64,000 bases of DNA, from NCBI GenBank assembly GCA_965247475.1, contig OZ252016.1, positions 2,046,001-2,110,000 on the forward strand, in the 5' to 3' direction. Positions within the stretch are counted from its first letter, which is position 1. Each line of letters starts with the position of its first letter. The position numbers and the translations under genes were made by a program. A model generated the notes under the pieces. The model ran no database searches. It had not been told where the DNA came from and was given only the letters and a program-made list of their open reading frames with translations. Of the stretch, positions 50,767 through 58,630 are shown in pieces. Source of the stretch: G965247475 sp965247475. Its GTDB lineage: Bacteria; Chloroflexota; UBA11872.

Positions 50767-51543
50767 CTATCCGATCGCCCGCCCGTAGTGGCCGCGGGCC
50801 AAGTGCCAGCGCACCCGCAACACGTCCCAGACCATCGACAGCGCATCGGGCAGCGGTCGGACGCTGCTCTGCTCCACGTGACGCCACGCGACCGGGATCT
50901 GAGCGATCTGCAAGCCGAGCGTTTGGGCGATCGCCAGCAGCTCCACATCAAATCCCGTTACCCGGCTCTTCGAGACCATCCCGACATCCGCCGGGTATAG
51001 CCGAACCCGATTGAATATCTCCTCCGCCGCGGTAGCGGAAAAGCCCTTGAAGCCGCACTGAGTGTCCGGTATCCCGCGCACCGCCAGCGGAATCACGAGC
51101 CAGTTGAAGATTCGCCCCATCCAGTGCCTCAGCCTCGGCTCCGCCTGCCGCGACGAGCCCCGCAGCTCCCGCGATCCAATCACGATGTCGGCGCCACTCC
51201 GCACGCCGTCCACAACCGATTCCAGCATCTCCACGGGCACCGCGAGGTCCGCGTCCATGAACGCGCGCACGCTGCCAGTCGCGGCCACCATCCCGCGGGC
51301 CACCGCCGAGCCCTTTCCTCGATGCGCGGCACGAATAACCCGTGCGGCCCGTCCGCCCTCCCCTCGCCAAGCCTCCGCGATCTCGCCCGTACCGTCACTC
51401 GAGCCATCGTCCACGACGATGATTTCGACATCGCCTTCACGCCAGCTTTGGGCCCACCGGCCAAGCGCCTCCAGCGTCCCGTGCAGTCGCCCGGCCTCGT
51501 CGTACGCGGGAATTACCACCGACAGCGCAGGCGGATCAGTCAC
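50767..51543 (-). CDS. GT2 family glycosyltransferase (dolichyl/polyprenyl-phosphate sugar synthase type)
   Basis: A 258-residue GT-A transferase with LSVVIPAYDEAGRL, IIVVDDGSSDGTGEI, the metal-binding DADLAVP and CGFKGFSATAAEEIF. These match the DPM1/ALG5-like group that charges polyprenyl phosphate with mannose or glucose for later GT-C transfer. It has no membrane helices. Its start is GTG 51543. It probably works with the GT4 gene just downstream in envelope polysaccharide synthesis. Confidence 0.88.
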   Translation of the reverse strand: MTDPPALSVVIPAYDEAGRLHGTLEALGRWAQSWREGDVEIIVVDDGSSDGTGEIAEAWRGEGGRAARVIRAAHRGKGSAVARGMVAATGSVRAFMDADLAVPVEMLESVVDGVRSGADIVIGSRELRGSSRQAEPRLRHWMGRIFNWLVIPLAVRGIPDTQCGFKGFSATAAEEIFNRVRLYPADVGMVSKSRVTGFDVELLAIAQTLGLQIAQIPVAWRHVEQSSVRPLPDALSMVWDVLRVRWHLARGHYGRAIG

Positions 51544-51888
51544 GGCGCCGCAGTTTCACAACCGTTGCCAACGTCGCCGACGCCTCGAAATCCAATCGTG
51601 CGTCTCACGCGGGGTGTCTGCTTGGCAGTGGCAATTCTCAAACGTCTCTCGGTTCCGCCACGCAAACCTCGAAGCTGCGCCGGGCTCTCGCAATCCGAGC
51701 CGGGATTCGACTGCACACAGGAATCGGTCTGCTCGTCCCGACTAACCCCTCTTGCTCGAGGCGCCGCGGCTCGCCATCGGAAGCCACGGGCGCCGCGACG
51801 CGGCACGGGTACTTGCAGCCGCAATGGCTCGCCCATCCAACACCTCTTTGCCACCCGTATGGACAAGGCAGCTCGCCCTCTGACAGGT
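51544..51888. other. Gene-free stretch of 345 bp between the GT2 gene and argH
   Basis: No coding region, hairpin with T tract, or copy of the dispersed repeat is seen here. Base composition looks less G+C-rich and more CpA/TpC-rich than the surroundings. The part next to 51543 should hold the GT2 promoter but I see no clear element. Confidence 0.4.
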
Positions 51889-53325
51889 CTATGCGGACGC
51901 AGCCGGTCGCAAGCGCTCCGGCATACCGTGCGCCCAAAGCTCTCCGATGCGGCCACGCTGAAGCTCTATCCAGGCCCGCGCTTCCGCCGACTCCGCGCGC
52001 ACGCGCTCGGGAGCGGTTCCACCCTCGACGTTGCGCCGAGCCACCGATTCTTCCGGCGCCAGGCGCGTCCGCATATCGCCTCCCAGCCGCTCGTCCGCCT
52101 GGCGCCACTCCTCATGGGACAGCTCCTCGAGGCGACGTCCCGATGCGATCGCCTGCCGCACCAGATTGCCGGCGATCTCGTGGGCTGTTCGGAACGGCGC
52201 GCCTCGAGCCACCAGGTAGTCAGCGATCTCGGTCGCCCCCGCGTAACCCTCGCCGGCGAGCCGCCGCATGCGCGCTCGATCAAACGTCAGTGTCTCGAAG
52301 GCGCCCCGCAACGCCCGCAGCGCCGGCATCACGTGATCCTCAGCCCCGAACACCGCCTGCTTATCCTCCTGGAGATCCAATCCATAGCTCAGCGGCACCG
52401 ACTTCACAGTCGCCGCCAGGCCGGTGAGCATCCCCAGGACGCTTCCCGCCTTGCCTCGTATCAATTCCGCCACATCGGGGTTCTTCTTCTGCGGCATCAG
52501 GCTGCTTCCGGTCGCGTAGGCCTCGTCGAACTCGACCATCGCGAACGCTGGCGACGCCCAAATGACGAGATCTTCCGACCACCGCGATAGATGCCCCATG
52601 AGACCGGAAAGAACCTGTAGCACGGCGATCACGAAATCCCGGTCCGCCACCGCATCGACACTGTTACGACTGATCTCGGCGAAGCCGAGACGCGCCGCCG
52701 CGGCACGTCGGTCGATGGGATACGGCACGCCTGCGACCGCACCCGATCCCAAAGGGGAAACATCGGCGATCGAGAAGGCGGATAAGAAGCCGACGACATC
52801 CCGTTTGAGCATTTCCCCGATACCCAGGAGATAGTGACCGAGCGTAATCGGCTGGCCGATCTGCAGATGGGTCATGCCCGGGAGAAGCGTCTCGGCCTCG
52901 GCCTCGGCGCGTGTAACGAGCACATCGAGCAAATCGAGCACCCGCGCGGCCGTCCGCAGGCTGAGCCCCTTGCAGTACAGGCGCATGTCGGTCGCCACCT
53001 GATCGTTGCGGCTGCGCGCGGTGTGCAGGCGGCGTCCCGGGTCCCCGAGACGCTCGATCAGCAAGCGCTCGATGTATGAGTGGATGTCCTCGTCACCCTC
53101 GTCCGGAGGTCCGCCGACCGCATCGAGCTCGACCAGCAGCCGTTCGAGCGCCTGAACCACGGCCTCCGAGTCGGCGGCGGGGATGATCTTCCGCGCGCCC
53201 AGCATGTCGGCGTGGGCGATGCTGGCGACGATGTCCTCCCGATAGAGGCGTCGATCGACGGGAAACGAGCGCGTGAAGGCACGCGCCGCTTCGGCCGGAG
53301 GCTCTTCGAAACGTCCGCCCCACAT
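51889..53325 (-). CDS. argH: Argininosuccinate lyase
   Basis: Last step of arginine synthesis: splits argininosuccinate to arginine and fumarate. The fumarase/aspartase signature GSSLMPQKKNPD is present with its catalytic Ser, plus the DEDIHSYIERLL and HTARSRNDQVATD motifs. Length 478 is normal. ATG 53325 (MWGGRF) is used; a GTG two codons earlier is an alternative. It is the final gene of the arg cluster, 61 bp after argD. Confidence 0.95.
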   Translation of the reverse strand: MWGGRFEEPPAEAARAFTRSFPVDRRLYREDIVASIAHADMLGARKIIPAADSEAVVQALERLLVELDAVGGPPDEGDEDIHSYIERLLIERLGDPGRRLHTARSRNDQVATDMRLYCKGLSLRTAARVLDLLDVLVTRAEAEAETLLPGMTHLQIGQPITLGHYLLGIGEMLKRDVVGFLSAFSIADVSPLGSGAVAGVPYPIDRRAAAARLGFAEISRNSVDAVADRDFVIAVLQVLSGLMGHLSRWSEDLVIWASPAFAMVEFDEAYATGSSLMPQKKNPDVAELIRGKAGSVLGMLTGLAATVKSVPLSYGLDLQEDKQAVFGAEDHVMPALRALRGAFETLTFDRARMRRLAGEGYAGATEIADYLVARGAPFRTAHEIAGNLVRQAIASGRRLEELSHEEWRQADERLGGDMRTRLAPEESVARRNVEGGTAPERVRAESAEARAWIELQRGRIGELWAHGMPERLRPAASA

Positions 53326-53386
53326 GTTCACCGGCGCGTCTCCATGGCAGCCGGTCGCGCGGCCGACCGAGCCGCTGACCGAATGC

Positions 53387-54589
53387 TCAAGCCTCAGCCG
53401 CGCGCACCGCTGCGTCGAGTATGCGCAGCCCCTGCTCGAGTTCCGCCGTCTCAATGCTGAGCGCCGGGACGATGCGCAGCGTTGCCGCTCCGGCCTTGAT
53501 CAGCAGCAGCCCGTGATCCCGCGCATGCCCGATGACAGCGTCTGCTAACTCGGCCGACGGCAGATCGAATCCCACCAGCAGGCCGAGGCCGCGCACGTCG
53601 GCGACGCGTCCGGTATCGGCCGCCAGCCGCTCGAGCGACTCGGACACGAGCATGCCCTTGGCGCGCACATCGTCGAGAAATCCGGGCGACGCCACTCGGT
53701 CCAGCACCACGCGCGCGGCCGCGCAGACCAGCGGGTTTCCGCTGAACGTCGATCCGTGGTCGCCGGGCCGGAGCACGCTGGCGTGCTCCTTGCTCAAGGC
53801 CGCGCCAATCGGCAGACCGCCGCCGAGCCCCTTCGCGAGCGCCAGTACGTCGGGCTCCACGTCGAATTGCTCGTAGGCGAACATCGTGCCGGTCCGCCCG
53901 ATGCCGGTCTGTACTTCGTCAAAGATCAGGAGCAGGCCCTCGGCGTCGCAGAGCCGGCGCAGCTCGCGCACGTATTCGGGGTCGGCCGACCACACGCCAC
54001 CTTCGGCCTGAACCAGCTCGATCATGATTGCGGCGGTGGAGGCATCGACGGCTGCGCGCATCGCGTCCAGGTCGTTGAAGGGGACCTGCGCGAAGCCATC
54101 CGGCATCGGCTCGAACGGCGCGTGGTACGCGGGCGTGCCGGTGGCCGCGGTCATCGCGAGCGAGCGACCGTGGAAGCTCCGATCGGTGGTGATGACCCGA
54201 AAGGCGCCGTCACGCTCGGTGCGCCCCCACTTGCGTGCGATCTTGACGCAGGTTTCGGTGGCCTCGCCCCCGCTGTTGACGAAGAAGACGCGGTCGAGGG
54301 CGGACTGGTCGATCAGACGCTGCGCGACCTCGAGCTGGGGCACGGTGTAGAACAGGTTCGACGTGTGGATGAGCTCACGCGCTTGGGTAGCGACGGCCTC
54401 GACCAGCTCCGGGTCGGAATGGCCCAGCGTCGTGACCGCGATACCGGCGGCGAAGTCCAGGTACTCGTTGCCGGCGTCGTCCCAGACGCGAGCGCCTTCG
54501 CCACGGACGAGCGTGACCGGAGCGCGGACGAACGCCTGGTGGTAGTAGGCGGCCTCGGCCGCCTGCCAGTCGGTCACGGTGCGTGTCAT
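53387..54589 (-). CDS. argD: Acetylornithine aminotransferase
   Basis: PLP-dependent class III aminotransferase making N-acetylornithine; 400 residues. PLP-site motifs are VFFVNSGGEATETCVKIAR, LIFDEVQTGIGRTG and LAKGLGGGLPIGA with the Schiff-base Lys. THGFPGNP-type substrate loop reads DHGSTFSGNPLVCAA. A TATAAT lies 33 bp upstream of its ATG, so it may have an internal promoter despite being inside the arg run. Confidence 0.94.
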   Translation of the reverse strand: MTRTVTDWQAAEAAYYHQAFVRAPVTLVRGEGARVWDDAGNEYLDFAAGIAVTTLGHSDPELVEAVATQARELIHTSNLFYTVPQLEVAQRLIDQSALDRVFFVNSGGEATETCVKIARKWGRTERDGAFRVITTDRSFHGRSLAMTAATGTPAYHAPFEPMPDGFAQVPFNDLDAMRAAVDASTAAIMIELVQAEGGVWSADPEYVRELRRLCDAEGLLLIFDEVQTGIGRTGTMFAYEQFDVEPDVLALAKGLGGGLPIGAALSKEHASVLRPGDHGSTFSGNPLVCAAARVVLDRVASPGFLDDVRAKGMLVSESLERLAADTGRVADVRGLGLLVGFDLPSAELADAVIGHARDHGLLLIKAGAATLRIVPALSIETAELEQGLRILDAAVRAAEA

Positions 54590-54621
54590 GGCATTTAATC
54601 CGCAGAGCGGGAGCGGATCGG

Positions 54622-54627
54622 ATTATA
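54622..54627 (-). promoter_or_regulatory. Candidate -10 element (TATAAT) upstream of argD
   Basis: Minus strand reads CCTATAATCCG, nearly the same as the CCTATAATCGG before argC. The element is 33 bp before the argD start and lies in the 44-bp argB-argD gap. No -35 recognised. Confidence 0.45.
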
Positions 54628-54633
54628 GGAGTG

Positions 54634-55443
54634 CTAGGGGACGATTCGCGTGCCGGTCTGCTTTGCGCCCAAGGCGTCCCGCAGGACATGGGCATGAGCG
54701 GCGTTCGCGATCACGACCGCCTCGACGCTGCGGAGCAGCCGCAGCGCGCTGCGAACTTTGGGCAGCATTCCCCCCGCGATGACGCCCCGTCGGATGAGCG
54801 CACGCGCGGTCCGGCGGTCGAGCAGCGGGATAATGCGGCCTTCGGCGGCGCGCACACCGTCGACATCCGTGAGGAAGACCAGCGCGGCGGCGCGGGCGGC
54901 GCGCGCGATCGCGGCGGCGACGTCATCCCCGTTGACGTTGTAGAGCTCGCCGCGCGGTCCCAGACCGAGCGGTGATACAACCGGGACGTGCCCGCCGGTC
55001 GTAAGGTCTTCGAGCAAATCCATCCGCACCGAGCGGATCGCGCCTACGTATCCGAGCTCGGGGGACCGTCGTCGTACGCGGATCACCCCGCCGTCCGGAC
55101 CGCCGATGCCGACTGCGGAGACACCCGCCTGGACCAATTCGCCGATCACGGCGGGCGCAACCACGCCGCGATAGATCATGACTGCGTCGTCGCGCGTGCG
55201 TGCATCGGTCACGCGCAGGCCGTCGATCCAGCGGCTAGGTCGCTCGTGTGATTTCATCCAGGCGGTGAGGGTGTCGCCGCCGCCGTGCGCAACGACGACG
55301 CGCGCGCCCGCTTCAACCAGCGAGCGGATATCGAGTCCGACCCGCCCGGCGTCGATATCGCCGGTTCCACCGAGCTTGACCACCACGTAGCGCCCGCGAA
55401 ACGCGGACAGCGAGGGTCCGCCGGAGCGCCTGCGCGCGGCCAT
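54634..55443 (-). CDS. argB: Acetylglutamate kinase
   Basis: Amino-acid kinase family enzyme phosphorylating N-acetylglutamate, 269 residues. VVVKLGGTGDID, ARVVVAHGGGDTLT (usual HGGGP loop), the GLRVTD arginine motif, LYNVNGDDVAAAIA and AGGMLPKV are all present. A LysZ-type kinase acting on LysW-bound substrate is possible in this family, but no LysW gene is seen and argJ is adjacent, so argB is preferred. Start ATG 55443 is 5 bp after the argJ stop. Confidence 0.88.
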   Translation of the reverse strand: MAARRRSGGPSLSAFRGRYVVVKLGGTGDIDAGRVGLDIRSLVEAGARVVVAHGGGDTLTAWMKSHERPSRWIDGLRVTDARTRDDAVMIYRGVVAPAVIGELVQAGVSAVGIGGPDGGVIRVRRRSPELGYVGAIRSVRMDLLEDLTTGGHVPVVSPLGLGPRGELYNVNGDDVAAAIARAARAAALVFLTDVDGVRAAEGRIIPLLDRRTARALIRRGVIAGGMLPKVRSALRLLRSVEAVVIANAAHAHVLRDALGAKQTGTRIVP

Positions 55444-55448
55444 AGCGG

Positions 55449-56678
55449 CTACGTCATGTACTCCGAGTTGATGTCGACGTAGTCCTTCGAGAGATCACAG
55501 CCCCAGGCCTCGGACGCTGCGGGCCCGGCGTGAAGATCCACGGCAATGCGACAGTCGGCGCCCCGGAAGTGGGCGGCCACGGACGCCTCGTCGTACTCCG
55601 TTGGAGTTCCGCCGGCCACCACCTGAGTGTCACCGATCCAGAGATCGAGCACGGTCGGATCGAAGTCGGCGCCGCTGTTGCCGAGCGCGGCAACCACGCG
55701 ACCCCAGTTGGGATCGCCGCCGTGCACCGCAGCCTTGACGAGCATGGAGGTCGAGATCGCGCGTGCGGCGGCGCGCGCCTGCGGCTGGTCGGCGGCGCCG
55801 CGGACCTGGATGTCGATGAGCTTGGTGACGCCTTCGCCTCCGCGCAGCATCTCGCGCGCAAGCCAGCGGGTCACGGCGTCCAGCGCGCGCCACAACATCG
55901 CCGCGTCGTCGCTGCCGGGCTCGATGGGCGCGCCGCCGGCGGCGCCGTTGGCGAAGAGCAAGACCGTATCGCTGGTCGACTGATCGCCGTCGATGCTGAT
56001 CACATTGAACGAACGGTCGACCGCCGCGCGCAGCAGTTCACGCGCGTGCGCGGTATGGAGCGCGGCGTCGGTGGTGAGGAAGCAGTGCATCGTGGCCATG
56101 TTGGGATGGATCATGCCGGCGCCCTTGGCGGCGGCGCCCAGGCGCACCGTCCCGGCCGCCAGCGGCACCTCGATGGCGATCGACTTGGGGCCGGCATCGG
56201 TGGTCATCATGGCGCGCGCGATGTCGATACCGTCCGCCGAGTCCAGCGACAGGGCCTCGATCCCGGCCAAGACCGTCGGCATTGGAAGACGGAACCCGAT
56301 CACGCCCGTGGATGCGCAGAGCGCTTGGTCGCTCGGAACCCCGTGGCGATTGGCGAACGCATCGGCCATCCGCAGCGCGTCCGCGTGTCCCTCCGGCCCG
56401 CTGTAAGTGTTGGCGTTGCCGCTGTTGAACACGACCGCCCGAGCATGACCGTCGGCGACGCGATCAATGTCGATCACGACCGATGGGGCTCTGACCCGAT
56501 TGGTCGTGAACGTGCCGGCCACGGTGCAGGGCTCGCGGGTACTCAGGATGCCGCCGAGATCGAGATCTCCGGACGGCTTGATTCCGGCCGCAATGCCGCC
56601 GCCGACAAAGTCCCGCGGCGCCACGACACCGCCAGGAACGACCGTGAACTCACCGAGGCTGTCGGGGGGCTCGTGCAT
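55449..56678 (-). CDS. argJ: Glutamate N-acetyltransferase/ornithine acetyltransferase
   Basis: Recycles the acetyl group from acetylornithine to glutamate, and may also make acetylglutamate from acetyl-CoA. The self-cleavage site KGAGMIHPNMATM puts the nucleophile at Thr196, with GNANTYSGPEGHADA and the C-terminal TGCDLS-like WGCDLSKDYV motif present. The 409-residue precursor would split into two chains. Its ATG directly abuts the argC stop (TAG-ATG, 56681-56676). With argJ, no argA or argE is required. Confidence 0.95.
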   Translation of the reverse strand: MHEPPDSLGEFTVVPGGVVAPRDFVGGGIAAGIKPSGDLDLGGILSTREPCTVAGTFTTNRVRAPSVVIDIDRVADGHARAVVFNSGNANTYSGPEGHADALRMADAFANRHGVPSDQALCASTGVIGFRLPMPTVLAGIEALSLDSADGIDIARAMMTTDAGPKSIAIEVPLAAGTVRLGAAAKGAGMIHPNMATMHCFLTTDAALHTAHARELLRAAVDRSFNVISIDGDQSTSDTVLLFANGAAGGAPIEPGSDDAAMLWRALDAVTRWLAREMLRGGEGVTKLIDIQVRGAADQPQARAAARAISTSMLVKAAVHGGDPNWGRVVAALGNSGADFDPTVLDLWIGDTQVVAGGTPTEYDEASVAAHFRGADCRIAVDLHAGPAASEAWGCDLSKDYVDINSEYMT

Positions 56679-57707
56679 CTAAGGGAAGCTGGGTGGAATG
56701 CCGAGTCCGGCGTCCTCGGCGAGATCTAGCATGACATTGGCGTTCTGCACGGCCGCGCCCGCTGCGCCCTTCCCGAGGTTATCGGTGGCGGCGAAGGCGA
56801 TCAACGACCGACCCGGCTCGTCGACCACGGCGTGGATGAAGCAGTGATTGCCGCCCGCAACCCACTTGGTGGACGGCGGGCGATCGATCACGTGGACAAA
56901 TGGCTCGCGCGCGTAGGCCTCGTCGTAGGCATCCGAAACATCGTCCGGACCGGCGCCCGCGCGCAGCGCGGCATAGGCGGTGACCAGGATGCCGCGGGTC
57001 ATTGGAATGAGATGGGGGACGAATGTCACGGTCACCTCCGTGCCCGCGGCGGCCGAGAGCTCCTGCTCAATCTCGGGCACATGCCGATGGGCCGCCACGT
57101 TGTACGCGGCCACGTTCTCATTGATCTCGGAGAAGCCGAATTCAGGCTTGGACGTACGACCGGCGCCGGAGATACCGGTCTTTGAATCGACGGTGACGTG
57201 CGGGTCCACCAGACCGGCGGCCAGCGCCGGGTAGAGCGCGAGCTGCGCGGTGATCGCGTGGCACCCGGGATTGGCGACGAGCATGCAGGCGCGCACCTCG
57301 TCTCGCCGGAATTCCGTGAGGCCGTAGACGGACGAGTCGATCAAGCCAGGCGCTGCGTGCTCGCCGTACCAGCGCTCGTACGCGGCCAGATCCTTCAGAC
57401 GGAAGTCCGCGCTTACATCCACGGCGCGCACACCGCTCTCGACGAACGGCGCCAGCGCCAGAGCCGACGCGCTGTGCGGCAGGCAGGAGACAACCAGGTC
57501 GTACGAGTCCATCAGCTCCGGCGTGAGCGTGAGCTCGGCGAGACCGGGCCGCGCGGTCGCACGGGTCCAGGGAAGCACATCGCCAACGGCGCGACCGGCG
57601 TCACTGCGCGCGGTCACGCCGGTGATCTCCAAGTCAGGATGGCCGGCCAGGATGCGGATCATCTCACCGCCGGTATAGCCGGTTGCGTTGAGAATGCCGA
57701 CGCGCAT
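56679..57707 (-). CDS. argC: N-acetyl-gamma-glutamyl-phosphate reductase
   Basis: NADPH-dependent reductase making acetylglutamate semialdehyde, 342 residues. The Rossmann start VGILNATGYTGGEMIRIL is present, and the catalytic Cys lies in VANPGCHAIT. SGAGRT and HRHVPEIEQEL are family signatures. It is the first gene of argC-J-B-D-H and has a GAGGG ribosome-binding site and a TATAAT 26 bp upstream. Confidence 0.95.
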   Translation of the reverse strand: MRVGILNATGYTGGEMIRILAGHPDLEITGVTARSDAGRAVGDVLPWTRATARPGLAELTLTPELMDSYDLVVSCLPHSASALALAPFVESGVRAVDVSADFRLKDLAAYERWYGEHAAPGLIDSSVYGLTEFRRDEVRACMLVANPGCHAITAQLALYPALAAGLVDPHVTVDSKTGISGAGRTSKPEFGFSEINENVAAYNVAAHRHVPEIEQELSAAAGTEVTVTFVPHLIPMTRGILVTAYAALRAGAGPDDVSDAYDEAYAREPFVHVIDRPPSTKWVAGGNHCFIHAVVDEPGRSLIAFAATDNLGKGAAGAAVQNANVMLDLAEDAGLGIPPSFP

Positions 57708-57732
57708 GGAACCCTCGCTCTCAGGGATTCCG

Positions 57733-57738
57733 ATTATA
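57733..57738 (-). promoter_or_regulatory. Candidate -10 element (TATAAT) of the arg operon
   Basis: Minus strand CCTATAATCGG is 26-31 bp upstream of the argC ATG, giving a leader of about 19 nt that contains the GAGGG ribosome-binding site. No clear -35 and no ArgR-box-like palindrome are seen. Confidence 0.55.
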
Positions 57739-57745
57739 GGGACGG

Positions 57746-58561
57746 TCAGATGGCGTCAGCGGCCAGCAGCGCGAGCGTGGCGGTGCCGAGCGCGATGCGG
57801 TACCCCGCAAAGAACATCAGGCTGCGGCGCGCGACGAACCAGAGCAGCGCACGCACGACGAGCGCACCGAGAACGGCGGCGACCGCCGCGCCAACGATGA
57901 GCGGCGCGAGATTCCGCTGCAGCTCGCCCTCCCCCGCGGCCACGGCCAGCTGGGCGAGGCCCGTCCCGAGCACGACGGGTGTGAGAAGCATCATCGCGTA
58001 GCGCGTGGCGGCCGGGCGATCGACGCCGAGCGCGCGCGCGGTGGTTAACGTAATCCCGGAGCGCGACACGCCGGGAACAAGCGCCACCAGCTGACTGACG
58101 CCGATCATCAGCCAGCGTGCCAACGGCGCCGACTGGAACGACCAGCGGGTGGGGCCGAACCGGTCGGCCACGGCGAGCCCTACACCGAAGACGATCAGCG
58201 TGACCGCAACCACCCAGGGAACCCGGGTCGCGGCGAAGGCGTCACGCAACGGCAGACCGATGGCGCCGACGGCGAGCGTGGAGAGAAGAATTCCGAGCGC
58301 GACCCGGCGCGCCACCGGCGCCTCGCTGGCGCCCGGCCGAAGACCGCGGACCAGCCAGCGCCACTCGGACCAGAGGGCGATTACGACGGCGGCGGCGGTG
58401 CCCAGATGCAGCGCCACGCTGAGCGTGAGACTCGAAATGAAGGGATCGGACCAGCCAAAGAAGGCCGGAACCAGCAGGAGATGGCCAGAGCTGCTGACCG
58501 GAAAGAACTCAGTGAGCGCCTGCACAGCGCCGAGCAGCGCGGCCTCAGGCAGCATGGCCAC
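57746..58561 (-). CDS. uppP: Undecaprenyl-diphosphatase
   Basis: Integral membrane phosphatase recycling the lipid carrier of peptidoglycan and other surface glycans. Length 271 with about eight hydrophobic helices. The two active-site motifs are EFFPVSSSGHL (18-28) and LVPGVSRSGIT. It may confer bacitracin tolerance in general. Start ATG 58561 or the ATG two codons later. Confidence 0.94.
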   Translation of the reverse strand: MAMLPEAALLGAVQALTEFFPVSSSGHLLLVPAFFGWSDPFISSLTLSVALHLGTAAAVVIALWSEWRWLVRGLRPGASEAPVARRVALGILLSTLAVGAIGLPLRDAFAATRVPWVVAVTLIVFGVGLAVADRFGPTRWSFQSAPLARWLMIGVSQLVALVPGVSRSGITLTTARALGVDRPAATRYAMMLLTPVVLGTGLAQLAVAAGEGELQRNLAPLIVGAAVAAVLGALVVRALLWFVARRSLMFFAGYRIALGTATLALLAADAI

Positions 58562-58630
58562 CCGCCAGTACGCCGACGCCCAGGCCCGCGGACAACACGC
58601 GCTATCGGGCGCGCATCGAGCCGGACCCGC

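Noticed and set aside
54634..55443. LysW-dependent (LysZ-type) kinase instead of argB
   Set aside because: No small acidic LysW carrier gene is nearby and argJ, which works on free acetylated intermediates, is adjacent.
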